Shown here one piece after another: positions 47,798 to 60,299 of a stretch of DNA of 64,000 nucleotides. The DNA comes from Lineus longissimus (taxonomy: Eukaryota; Nemertea; Pilidiophora; Heteronemertea; Lineidae). Each line of letters begins with the position of its first letter. The first letter of the stretch is position 1. The stretch lies in contig NC_088312.1 of the NCBI RefSeq assembly GCF_910592395.1, positions 23,567,292-23,631,291 on the forward strand. Direction: 5' to 3'. The notes below the pieces were generated by a model. It ran no database searches. It saw only the letters and a program-made list of their open reading frames with translations, and was not told the origin of the DNA. A program made the translations under genes and the position numbers.

Positions 47798-48071
47798 ACA
47801 ATTGGAATCGAGAGAGCGGTAGCCGGTACATATTCAGCACGGTTCAGCAGTTCAATGTGCTCATGATGTGTCGCAAGCAAAACCCACGGGTGGGGCGGAA
47901 GTTTCAGATTTGTTCCTGCGTTCAGTGCTATGAGACGGCCACCTGTCCTGCTGGCATGCATTTCAAAGAATCAAAGAACATAGTACAATCCTTTGTCCCT
48001 GGGACATTCTATCATATGACTTTTAAAACTGTCACAACGGGTTCCCGGACTTTATGCTATAAACTAATGTA

Positions 48072-51000
48072 TTATCTCGCCAGTACTTCCCTTCTCCGCC
48101 TGCACCAGGCCATGAGTGACCCCTGATTTCCAGAGGGACCTATCACACTCAGCAACGCCGGCAAGAAAAATAACGAAAATAACAATGCGATGCCGATAGT
48201 GCAAAAGATAAACGTTCCAAACTGCATGAAGAAGTTGATCTGCGCAAACAGCATGAAGAATGAGGAGCCCAGGGTAGTGATGGCACCGGAAATGACGGAG
48301 ATTCCCACATGACGTAAACACTCTTGTATCCGATCATGGCGGGTATGGTAGTCGGAGAGCTGGAAGCCTTCGATCACGTGTACGATGTAGTCGACGGCTA
48401 GCCCGGCCACGAAACACATGTTGAGGGCGACTAGGGGCTGAAATAAAGATGAGGCGAATGAACATGTAACGCTCGTTACACTTCGGCTAAATAACTAAGA
48501 GCTCATCACTTACTTGTTCATAGAACTGCGTTGAAGAAAGAGAACCTTATGTATTTGTGTCAAAAACCTAGTGAGAATCGGGTTCATAGTCAGAGGGCGA
48601 CTCTAGTCATACTCACCCCGAGCTCCCAGTCCATCAGCGGCATGAGACCGATCACACACACCACATTGCCACTCAGCGTGATGAGAGATATCACAGCCAG
48701 GATGATGTTTCTGGTGGTCACCAGCAGGAGGGTGAACGCCAGGGCCAGCGATACGCCAACACCCGTCACTGCATTCAGCACTAGTCGCTGCAATTTACAG
48801 GAATCACAAGTAAAGTCTCCATAACACCAGCGTGAACAACATTAGAAGTCTAAAGAAGCCGCAGGCCTGAGCCTTCTTGGTGATGTCAAGGAGAAGGCCT
48901 ACCGAGGGAAAGTGAAAGTGGCGGCTCTACTTCATCCATATGTATGTTTTTCACCCAGACCCAGCATTACTTATCATCTGACAGTGCAACTACAAAAAAT
49001 ATGCTCAAGTGCCGTTTTCTTTCAATTTTAGGGAATGAAAAAAGCTCAGCGAGGAGGATGAAAATTGCATTCGGACAGATACGTCCGATTCTTCTCACTG
49101 GCTGACTGGGCATTCGGATACATATTCACATCAGCCCTTGAGGAGGCCGACTTTCATCACGGGTACCGAGGCCTTGGTCGTATACGCTTACCCTTTTCAG
49201 GTTTAATAAGAACCAATTCTCGGCCACTTGGAAGCCTCCTTTCAGGCCCTCGGGCAAGGTGGACACCTGAAACGAGATCAGTTGTATCCATAGCAGATCA
49301 TCTTGATCTGAGATTAAGAGCCTGCCTTAAAGCTGAACTGACACTTTGCTGTCTGCCTCTTGTTCAGAACCAGTCTCTGGTTGCGCTGAAAACACACACA
49401 CTGATACCATTAGCATTATGACAAAAGGGTCATGTGAAAGAAATGATTCACAATAAGTCAGCCGGATAGTATCAATCTGAGAAGTTATTTCTATTTACCT
49501 TATTGTCCATGTAGGTTTCCCAGTTGTTCATGAGCTTGATTCCCTCATCTATACCAATGGCCATGATGGATTTGGAGGTCGGTACCACCATGCCCATATA
49601 GCGGAGGTGACGGTTATACAATGGTTCCCCTGAAAAAGGAAGACATACAAATGATGAGATTTCCATAGTGCCAAAGCCTGTTGCACTTGGCTGCAACCCT
49701 CAAACCGCTTCCCATCCCTACCTATTCCCTTTACATAAATGACTCAGGCTCCACTCTCGTTGAGTATCATCAATCCCAGAAGCAGGCACGATCGTGTTCA
49801 AGTTAAACTTCAACATCATTCTGTGACCATCTCTGCCCGCTCTGTCATAGTCCCGGGTGGACAGAAGTTGGAAAATAATAGTGAAGATTCTGAGACATGT
49901 CACTCGTCCCACATTCTAACTTAGTGTAGCAAATATCCTTAAATATAATGTCGATTTATGCCAAATGAACAACCTGATAATCGTCGGTACGATAGTCCCA
50001 CAAGAATAGACAAGGCAACTTGGGGGTAACCAGAGACCAGAGGAAAGAGAACCATATTGAGCATATCTGCATTAGAAAGAGATTCCGAAGGTCACTTCTG
50101 GGTGTAAGAGTGAGGAGAGGAGCCGACGTAGCCTCGGACCAATCTGCAGCAAAAGTTAAATTGAATTGAAAATTGGAAGATCGGTTAAGATCAGAAGCCT
50201 CAAAACACGCAATACATGGACTCCGAGACCAGCATTGAGAGACACGTTCAAGATGACCTGTCAGAAGCAGAGTGGACCTGTCAGAAGCAGAGTGGGAGGC
50301 AGTAAGAGTAAGGGTTGGGAGATCAAACTCCTTTCACTGCTAGGGAAGATACTAAACGGATCATCCAAGAGAGACTCAAGAAGGCCGTCGATTAGAAGCT
50401 CCGAGGCGAGCAGTTAGCCTTCCGAACAGATCTTGTTGTGAACCAGATCGCTGCAGAGCAGATCCGCATCATAGTGGAACAGTCCATCGAATGGAACTTG
50501 CCTTTTTCATCGCCTTCATCGACGAAGAGAAGGCCTTTGATAGTGTTGACCGAGACGTGCTATGAAAGCGCCTAAACCACCATGGATCAACCTCATCAAG
50601 AAAACCTACGAGAGAAATTTATGCAGAGTCATACATGACGGACAGCTTACTGAGGGCTTCGAAGTCAAAACAGGTGTCCGCCAAGGCGGCTTACTGTCCC
50701 CATTCTTTTTTCTAATTGTGATCGACTGGATGGAGTGTACCACAGAAAGAGGAATAACAGGGATGCAATGGACACCTGCAAGGGTACAGCTAGACGACCA
50801 TGACTAGGCAGATGACCTCGCCCTCCGTTCTCACAGGCAGAGACAGATGCAGGACAGGACCAACATTCTAGAACAGGAATCATCTCCAACAGGGCTAAAG
50901 ATTCATGGATGACGGCCAGGTCAAACTGTTGACAGGGAAATACTACCAGACACACTGCCACAATGAAATGCTACTTGACACACTGCCACAATTGGTAGAA

Positions 51001-54000
51001 GAGCTGGAGGAAGTCAACTTCTTCATCTACTTGGGCAGAGTCATCGACAAGAAGGGCGAGTAGAGATTCCGATTACAACGTCATTGCAAGAATCGACACT
51101 CATGACCAATGTTCCAAATGCTGGCGAAGGTTTAGACCTCAAGGGAGTATTCCACTCACCCCAAGAACCGAATCTCGATCAGAATCATGGCAAGTGACAA
51201 AGAAGATGATAAAGAAGATCCAAACAGTTGTCAACAACTGTCTGCGAAGAATCCTCCATCCTGGCTGCAGCATGTGTCGAACCAATGACAGTGGGAGAGA
51301 GCTCAGCAAGCCCAACGGAGAAGATCCTCACACGCGAGGGGAGATGTATCGACCACACCTTGAGGAAGCATCACCAGGCAAGACTAGGACCTGGAAAAGA
51401 AACAGAGGAAGGCTGGTCGAGGAACACCTGGCAGTGAGACAGCAAAGCAGATGCGAAACTGATGGTATACAGTTGGAGAGGAATCGAAAAGTTGGCGGAG
51501 CTTTATTTGTTGATGGCCTATTATGCTGCTAGGTATCGACAAGGCATTGAGTAATAATGTCAACCGTGACTTGAATGACGCACCGTTGTATGAGCCGATG
51601 GTCTCATTCAACTCCTTGTCTGTAAGATTCTTGAAGCCCGCAAGTTGCTTCAGCTTCCTACCGTAAGCAGTCTTCTCCACAAAAATCCAGAGCATTGTCT
51701 GAAAAAGCAAGTGATAAGAGCTTCAGCTTCATCGAGGCGAAGATATATACATGAACACCGTCGCCGCCCTGGAAAGTGCGTACGTTTACCTGGCACAGCA
51801 CGTTTACCTGGCACAGATTGAACCTTTGCAATTTGATTAAGGTTGCTGTGTTCAGACGGCACAACTAACTACATCATCATCGGATCAGTATTGAGGGCGC
51901 ACGGCCTGAGATGAATGGTCCTACTCGCTGAAAACGAGCAACAGATGAACATCTCATTGAGATCAAATCTGAGCTTTCAAAAAATAAATGATCCTATTAT
52001 ATCATCTTATTCGCAGCCACCTTTGGCATACTGGCCTTACCTGAAATGGTGTTGTGACCTTGTCAATGTCAATATCCAGCCCTCCAGCCAACTTCACCAA
52101 TGGCAGGAAGGACTGTAACCTCTCCTTCGTTAGAGGCAGGGTGAGGTTGATCATGAATTTATTCGACAGACCGCGCAGATACATGTCGAAGGCCTCCATC
52201 ATACAATAAACCCTCGTCGAACGATTTTCACTCAAACCAAGTTCGTCGATCATGGAGGAATTGGCATTGCTCAACGATCGGCACACGTCCTGGAAAATAA
52301 AACATTACGTAGGACTTGTCGAGTTCTGTTAGCCAGTGGGACTGAGGAACAACGATGATGTTTAGCAGCAGACACGTGTTGATGGAGTGAATTCCACCTA
52401 GTTAATGAAAAGATGCAAGGTTAAACTCTGAAAAGACAACAGCATTTCCCAATGTTTTCCCAAATCAATACGACGAGGAAACATGCTTTTGCCACAAGTG
52501 CCATAATCACATCACCACAGTTGGATTGTACTCATGTTCGGCAAGGAAAGTGACCCCTGCATGCAGACGACCCTCGATAACTACATATCATTGGCCTCAG
52601 TTCTAAAAGTATCTGGATTACGTCTACTAGTCCAACTGTCTCAATCATTGAAAAGGCGCAGGAACAATACGCATCATGACTGAAACGGTTGTGACTAGAC
52701 TGCCATGGTCATTGAACAGTCCTAGGACTCTGTCATGTGGCATGTAATAGGACTCTCCTAACTGAGAGAGTTGCAAGAGGATAGACAACAACTCTACCAA
52801 TAATTGATCCCAAAGTCGTCCTAGAAATGTCACATGGAATCCACTTACGAGAAGAGCCATCTGGTTTCGAGGAGACTCGAGCAAGAATTGGTCGTCCATC
52901 GCCTCCTCCCCGGGACAAGGCTTTAGGTAGTCATATCTAAACGACAAGGAATTGCAAGATTTCATAAAATACCAACCCTCTCTTACTGAACTGATGTCAA
53001 ACGCGACACAGGAACAAACGAACCTCGAACGCCTGTCATAGGACATCGACGCTAAAGTTCTTACATCCAAAATCGTATAGAAAATCTCCTCCAACATGTG
53101 AAGTTCGTACTTTGATAATAACAGTTGCTACAACTTCCTTCGACATTGTGTGACCGAAAGGATCCTCTTCTTTTCCTGCTGCCGCATACGAGCGACGATA
53201 AAAGGATTATTGGCGACTGCCTAAAGGAAATGCACTAACCAGCGAGAGATGTCAACAGTTAGTAGCGCAATTGTTTAGCTATTGTCGCCAGGAGTAGCCC
53301 AGGATTTTGTAGCTCGTTTGCGATTATCAGCCTACCTTAACTTGTTGCATGAGGACATGTCGCGAGGTTTGAAACCCCAAACAAGGAACACCTTCATCTT
53401 GAGGTCGTACGCGTTCTGTTTGAACTCCTTCGACGCCTTCAGTCGTCCCTGTTCAAACGGGCTGTTGGATCGTAAAATCTGACTCTGGAAAATGTCAACG
53501 ATTGACATATTAATGTGATGTGATCGGAGGAGTATATAGTATTCGTGCTGGTGTGAAGCGATCTTAGACGGCAAGGTCCTAGTCATTGATAAAGGTTTTC
53601 AAATATTTTAATCGTTGTGTAGCGATTCGTCATCAAATATGGTAAGAGTAATTCATCCTTCACCAGTAAGACTAAAATCCTCGATGGTCCGATGGCCGAT
53701 CATCTGCCGATCTGACTTTTTCATTGGATTTCATCCATATCGCAGGTCCATCGCTTGCAGCACTCTGTCAACCGCAGCTTAAACTCGAAATGACGCAGGC
53801 CGAAGGACAAGGATATGGGCGAAATGGTTGGTCAGCCCATCGACTATCCTTTCATGGATGCTTACCGTTGCAGAGTCTTCAACTCTCAAATCAGCCAAAG
53901 ACAGGCTCATCCCTCCTGTGAAGATCACAAACGCTGCTATAATCACGAACCTCCCATATCTGTGCGTAATCACGTCAAAATACATCCCGCCAAAAAACTT

Positions 54001-55813
54001 CAAAATGTATTTATGAATCCCTTTCGTGCAGTCTCTTCTTAAAGCCAATCTCGATTTGCCGAATATGTTTTCATGGGCTAGAATCACAGTTGGGAAGAAG
54101 GTCATCACAGATATGTAATTAATGAGTACAACTAGACCAGATAATGTCCCGAATGAGCAAAGAGTGAGTAACGAGGAGAAGGAACTCACGAAGAACGCCA
54201 CCATTGTTGTGAGTGACGTACTAAACATTGCCACGCCTGCTTTCTTGAAGCACATTGAGATTCTTTCTTCCTGTTGGTCGCATTTTCCATCAAGCCATTT
54301 CCAAGTGTCAACAAAGATGAAGATGTCGTCTGCTCCAATTCCAAGGACAACAAACAATGACAGCAGGTTGAAGATGCCGAGGTATTTGAAGCCGATGACG
54401 CAGTTGTAGACGAGGTTGGCGGCGAGGATGCTGGTCAGGATGCTGGAGATGCCAAAGAATGTTATCCAGAACGAACCGGTTTGAAGCCACATGAAAGCGA
54501 AAATAAACAGAACACTGCCACAGAAGAGGTAGAGATCACTTCCTAAGATTGTTTTAAAGATCGTATCCGTGTAGAGATTAAAGTTGAAATATGAAAGAGT
54601 TATTCCTTTTGGTTTGAGGATTTTGTCGCTTAGTTGATCTGCTCGCTTTAAGAATTCGCGTCCCCATGACACGAGTGGAAGGAATGTTGTCGCATTAGTA
54701 TGCACTCTAAAGTATGATCTTGTGATATGAGACGTTGGAAGCATCGTCACAGGGTTTATACTACCCGATTTCGCCAGGAAGAAATCCGATGTCACATTTT
54801 TGCGAATGTGGATTAGGTCGTTCTCAAAGACATCCAAAACCGACGCTTTTCTCGGATTTTGGTAAATGCAAACGCGGTTATTCCCCTCCATTTTGTCGTT
54901 AAACTCTTTCAATAATTCTGTCTCAAATTTCTGAATTGTTTTTAAATATGTGGGAATGAGGATGTTTTTAACTTCAGCATCCGTGTCGTAAATCAGATCA
55001 GACGATTGACTGAACCACCACCATTTACCACATTTGTTTACATCGGAACGCTTCATCCGAGCATGCGCTGAGCGTGATCTTAAATTTGATTGGTTTACGA
55101 CAAACGGATGTTGCGCAGCAAACGAGTTGGCGGCATCAGGTTCGAATAAATCAAATGCAAATGGTGAATCTGGTGAATATGGTCGATGTATAACGTCACT
55201 AAACATCAAATCGTGATAGCGACCAAGAGATTCTCCCATGTGAGCTGGAGAAAACTGTCGAGCTTTGAAGTAAACATTGCTGTCATGATAAGGTGCGACG
55301 AAATCCATATCATGGTCGGGGTGGTTGTTGTCATGAACGCTTCGCCTCCTCCGTTTTTTCGGATACAAATCTTGGACTCGGATGTAGAACGCTCCCTTTG
55401 GATCTTTTTGGGTCCAGGCCTGTAGAAAGAACAAGCACCTTATTGAACAACGTCATGATCTTTCTGGGCAACTGCTTGGCACACTGATTAAGTTAAACGG
55501 CCATTTAGGATTTCGGTGACCATCTTGAATTTAAGACATAATGTAGCATTGATTAGTGTGTTTAAAAGAGAATAGTTTCAGGATCACATAAATACAGAGA
55601 AATCTTGACTGAAAAGAATTTCATCTTGGCAGATTATGAACCTACCAGGAATCTCGTGTACATGACATCATTCAGGTCGTAAATTGGAAAGCTCTTGACC
55701 ACGAGGTGGATGACGTCATATCCGCTCAGGTACAGAACGAGGCTGACAATAACTACGATCATGTGGAGAGAAGCTGTTATTGCTGCAAACAGGAAAATAG
55801 TGGTAGTGGTCAT
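48072..55813 (-). CDS. Dispatched-like RND membrane transporter, 9 exons, 996 aa
   Basis: Exons (high to low): 55813-55646, 55419-53866, 53484-53336, 52936-52849, 52289-52041, 51698-51584, 49629-49499, 48787-48617, 48437-48072. All have GT-AG borders, and the phases 0,0,2,0,0,1,0,0 close to exactly 997 codons. TM1 is at residues ~7-30, then an extracellular loop. A sterol-sensing-like block (TM2-6, ~349-504) carries VVLGIGADDIFIFVDTW with the paired Asp at 420/421. TM7 is at ~546-565, followed by a second loop and TM8-12. TM10 (AGLAVDYIVH) has a single Asp at 891. The GxxxDD-type motif favours Dispatched over Patched. Dispatched exports lipid-modified Hedgehog using a cation gradient; that role here is family inference. 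It is shorter than typical Dispatched (over 1,200 aa). Furin-like sites KKRRRR-S (77-83) and RMKR-S (177-181) lie in loop 1. A LINE remnant lies in the intron between exons 6 and 7. Confidence 0.85.
50090..51535 (+). mobile_element. Degenerate LINE reverse-transcriptase copy in a Dispatched-like intron
   Basis: Recognisable pieces in shifting frames include QIRIIVEQSIEWNL, a KxxFDSVDRD-like block near 50530, and DGQLTEGFEVKTGVRQGG with LLSPFFF (RT motif B) near 50640-50710. After these come a catalytic-box remnant stop-ADDLAL (50805-50822), the FIYLGRVIDKKG block (~51020-51060) and the C-terminal TLRKHHQARLG tail (~51360). Stops and frameshifts are numerous. It is antisense to the host gene and confined to its sixth intron (49630-51583). 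Confidence 0.85.
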
Positions 55814-55839
55814 GATGTGCCGAGATCCCGGATGTGGCC

Positions 55840-58790
55840 CTCAAACCCGACTTGGACACATCAACAGTAATGATGTTCGGGGTACCATGGAATATCTGGG
55901 AGACTGATGGGCTACAAAGGACTGGAAGAAGATGCTTGGTTTGAAACCTACGAGACTGCAAGAACCATCGGGGATCGTGCTCCTTGCACTGCCACGGATA
56001 CTCGACGGGATCACCCCAGAGAGACTTAAGGAAGCCGCGGATGAGTAGCTCCCAGATGAGCAGGCAGGCTTAAGGATTGTTCGTGTGCACACCCTCCGCA
56101 TCTTAGTGGAACAGACATGGAATAGAACTCGCCTTTGTTCATCACCTTCGTCGACGACAAGAAAGCCTTTGATAGTGTTGATCGAGACGGACTACGGAAG
56201 CTCCATGACTGCTAAGGGATTCTTCTTGTGAGAGAAAGTTGAGAGTCGTCATACTTGTCATACAGCTTACTTTTGAGTTTAGAAGTGAAGACAGGAGCTC
56301 AACTTGAGCATTAAGCGTGCCACATAAGGAAGAAGAAATCGGATAAATGGACACTCTGAGTACAGCTAGACTACCGTGACTTGGCAGATGACCTCGCCCC
56401 CTTTCTCCTTTCAGGCCAGCACCCTGCCTGGAATCACCACCAACATGGTAGCGGCAAGACCACACTGCAGACAGTGCAGGCTACTGCAAACACTGATATT
56501 ATATAGTCTTGGCGGTAGAGCTCTGGAAGAAGTTCACTCCTTCATCTACTGAGGCAGTATCATCATCAACAAGGAGTGTGGTTCAGGCAAGAATCGGCAA
56601 GGACAATGAAAGGAGTAGGTTGTATTCTACTCGCACAGAGACCTGAATCTTCATTTCAAAGGTCAAGTCAGTCCTACTCTATGGCTGAGAAACATGGCAA
56701 GTGACAAAAAAGATGATGAAGAAGATCGTAACATTTTGTCAACTACTGTCGTCGAAGAATCCCCACATATACTGGCAGCAACATGTGTCAAACCTCGGAC
56801 AACGAGAGCTTAACAAGCCCCAATCCGGGAGGAGATCCTCACAGGAAAGTGGAGACGTATCGGCCACACCAAGCCACAATCCGGGAGGAGATCCTCACAG
56901 GAAAGTGGAGACGTATCGGCCACACCAAGCCACAATCCGGGAGGAGATCCTCACAGGAAAGTGGAGACGTATCGGCCACACCAAGCCACAATCCGGGAGG
57001 AGATCCTCACAGGCAAGTGGAGACGTATCAGCCACACCAAGCCACAATCCGGGAGGAGATCCTCACAGGCAAGTGGAGACGTATTGGCCACACCAAGCCA
57101 CAATCCGGGAGGAGATCCTCACTGGAAAGTGGAGACGTATCGGCCACACCAAGCCACAATCCGGGAGGAGATCCTCACAGGAAAGTGGAGACGTATTGGC
57201 CACACCAAGCCACAATCCGGGAGGAGATCCTCACAGGCAAGTGGAGACGTATTGGCCACACCAAGCCACAATCCGGGAGGAGATCCTCACAGGAAAGTGG
57301 AGACGTATCGGCCACACCAAGCCACAATCCGGGAGGAGATCCTCACAGGCAAGTGGAGACGTATCGGCCACACCAAGCCACAATCCGGGAGGAGATCCTC
57401 ACAGGAAAGTGGAGACGTATCGGCCACACCAAGCCACAATCCGGGAGGAGATCCTCACAGGAAAGTGGAGACGTATCGGCCACACCAAGCCACAATCCGG
57501 GAGGAGATCCTCACAGGCAAGTGGAGACGTATCGGCCACACCAAGCCACAATCCGGGAGGAGATCCTCACAGGCAAGTGGAGACGTATCAGCCACACCAA
57601 GCCACAATCCGGGAGGAGATCCTCACAGGCAAGTGGAGACGTATCGGCCACACCAAGCCACAATCCGGGAGGAGATCCTCACAGGAAAGTGGAGACGTAT
57701 CGGCCACACCAAGCCACAATCCGGGAGGAGATCCTCACAGGCAAGTGGAGACGTATTGGCCACACCAAGCCACAATCCGGGAGGAGATCCTCACAGGCAA
57801 GTGGAGACGTATCGGCCACACCAAGCCACAATCCGGGAGGAGATCCTCACAGGAAAGTGGAGACGTATTGGCCACACCAAGCCACAATCCGGGAGGAGAT
57901 CCTCACAGGCAAGTGGAGACGTATCGGCCACACCAAGCCACAATCCGGGAGGAGATCCTCACAGGAAAGTGGAGACGTATCGGCCACACCAAGCCACAAT
58001 CTGGGAGGAGATCCTCACAGGCAAGTGGAGACGTATTGGCCACACCAAGCCACAATCCGGGAGGAGATCCTCACAGGAAAGTGGAGACGTATTGGCCACA
58101 CCAAGCCACAATCCGGGAGGAGATCCTCACAGGCAAGTGGAGACGTATTGGCCACACCAAGCCACAATCTGGGAGGAGATCCTCACAGGAAAGTGGAGAC
58201 GTATCAGCCACACCAAGCCACAATCCGCGAGGAGATCCTCACAGGCAAGTGGAGACGTATCAGCCACACCAAGCCACAATCCGGGAGGAGATCCTCACAG
58301 GCAAGTGGAGACGTATTGGCCACACCAAGCCACAATCCGGGAGGAGATCTTCACAGGCAAGTGGAGACGTATCGGCCACACCAAGCCCCAATCTGGGAGG
58401 AGATCCTCACAGGAAAGTGGAGACGTATTGGCCACACCAAGCCACAACCCGGGAGGAGATCCTCACAGGCAAGTGGAGACGTATTGGCCACACCAAGCCA
58501 CAATCCGGGAGGAGATCCTCACAGGCAAGTGGAGACGTATCAGCCACACCAAGCCACAATCCGGGAGGAGATCCTCACAGGCAAGTGGAGACGTATCGGC
58601 AACACCTTGAGGAAGCCCACTTCAAACATCACCAGGCAAGACTTGGTATCCACAAGGGAAAAGAAACAGAGGAAGGCCGAGGAACACCTTGCATGAGACA
58701 CCATAACAGATGCGAGACTGATGAGATACTGTTTAAAAAGCTGGCAGAGATGGCGGCGTCGTGTTGATTGCCGATCGAGACCTCAACAAG
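55840..58790 (+). mobile_element. Second degenerate LINE copy, 3' end expanded by a minisatellite
   Basis: The same LINE family as at 50-51.5 kb: KKAFDSVDRDGLRKLHD (~56160-56205), LEVKTGAQ, and RDLADDLAP (~56376-56400), which retains the ADD core. The C-terminal tail GNTLRKPTSNITRQDLVSTR lies at ~58590-58650, followed by KKQRKAEEHLA. Between the finger-like region and this tail the segment coding REEILTGKWRRIGHT has been amplified into a 56-bp array (56820-58603). The LINE begins within about 30 bases upstream of the Dispatched-like start codon, in opposite orientation. Confidence 0.82.
56820..58603. repeat. Minisatellite, 56-bp unit, ~32 copies, derived from LINE coding sequence
   Basis: caatccgggaggagatcctc plus acaggaaagtggagacgtat plus cggccacaccaagcca repeats every 56 bp. 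Main variants are g(a/c)aag and (cgg/tgg/cag)cc. Because 56 leaves remainder 2 on division by three, each frame cycles through the unit, and all three forward frames stay open for 549-688 codons. These open frames are artefacts of a stop-free unit. Confidence 0.96.
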
Positions 58791-58799
58791 GCAATACGT

Positions 58800-59222
58800 A
58801 AATATATGCCACTTTTTTGCATACTTGTGTCGCAACTATCCCAACAACAAGCAAGTTTTGCATTCTGCCGGCAGCGAAAGGGTTACCGTAGGACAATCTT
58901 AACCCAAATAGTGTAAATCATTTTTCTCATGTTTACTGTGAATGATGAATGTGAATGTACAGGGAGATAATAGGATGTTAACCAATTATCTCACTGTGGC
59001 GTGCTATGATTTTCTAGAGTCTATCCGGAGGACCAGTGTAAGTTATGCGTTTGCATGGTACATCATATCATCTATCTCCAATGTCTGGACAATAGGCGTA
59101 ACTTAAGTTCTAATCGATCCGGTTCAGGTCTACTGAATCTTTACTCATCGTTTCTATTCACAACCGGTTGTTACAGAAACGATTACATAGAACTGGACCG
59201 GATCTCCAAGAACGTACGTTAC
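58800..59222. other. No gene recognised
   Basis: Unique sequence between two minisatellites, without coding signal. Confidence 0.5.
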
Positions 59223-60281
59223 GGACTGAGTCATCTACCACACCACGGATGTAATGCAACCAGACTGAGTCATCTACCACACCACGGATGTAATGCAACC
59301 AGACTGAGTCATCTACCACGCCACGGATGTAATGCAACCAGACTGAGTCATCTATTTAACAACGGATGTAATGCAACCAGACTGAGTCATCTACCACACA
59401 ACGGATGTGATGCAACCAGACTGAGTCATCTACCACACCACGGATGTAATGCAACCAGACTGAGTCATCTACAACACAACGGATGTAATGCAACCAGACT
59501 GAGTCATCTACAACACAACGGATGTAATGCAACCAGACTGAGTCATCTACCACACCACGGATGTAATGCAACCAGACTGAGTCATCTACCACGCCACGGA
59601 TGTAATGCAACCAGACTGAGTCATCTATTACACAACGGATGTAATGCAACCAGACTGAGTCATCTACCACACAACGGATGTGATGCAACCAGACTGAGTC
59701 ATCTACCACACCACGGATGTAATGCAACCAGACTGAGTCATCTACAACACAACGGATGTAATGCAACCAGACTGAGTCATCTACTACACCACGGATGTAA
59801 TGCAACCAGACTGAGTCATCTACCACACAACGGATGTAATGCAACCAGACTGAGTCATCTACCACACCACAGATGTAATGCAACCAGACTGAGTCATCTA
59901 CCACACCACGGATGTAATGCAACCAGACTGAGTCATCTACCACACAACGGATGTAATGCAACCAGACTGAGTCATCTACCACACAACGGATGTAATGCAA
60001 CCAGACTGAGTCATCTACCACACAACGGATGTAATGCAACCAGACTGAGTCATCTACAACACCGTGGATGTAATGCAACCAGACTGAGTCATCTACCACA
60101 CCACGGATGTAATGCCACCAGACTGAGTCATCTACAACACCGCGGATGTAATGCAACCAGACTGAGTCATCTACAACACCGCGGATGTAATGCAACCAGA
60201 CTGAGTCATCTACAACACCACGGATGTAATGCAACCAGACTGAGTCATCTACAACACCGCGGATGTAATGCAACCAGACCG
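59223..60281. repeat. Minisatellite, 39-bp unit, 27 copies
   Basis: actgagtcatctaccacacc plus acggatgtaatgcaaccag repeats every 39 bp. Variation is concentrated in the ccaca(c/a)c(a/g)cgg segment. The period is divisible by three, so a 415-codon plus frame (LSHLPHHGCNATR repeated) and a 374-codon minus frame (VWLHYIRGVVDDS repeated) are open. Neither has non-repeat sequence that resembles a protein. Confidence 0.96.
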
Positions 60282-60299
60282 ATGTGCACCTTTTTTTGC

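Noticed and set aside
49065-49421. 118-codon plus-strand frame inside the Dispatched-like gene
   Set aside because: It lies within an intron on the opposite strand and has no recognisable motif.
56701-58767. Frames of 549, 637 and 688 codons as a histidine/arginine-rich repeat protein
   Set aside because: All three forward frames are equally open owing to a 56-bp LINE-derived unit.
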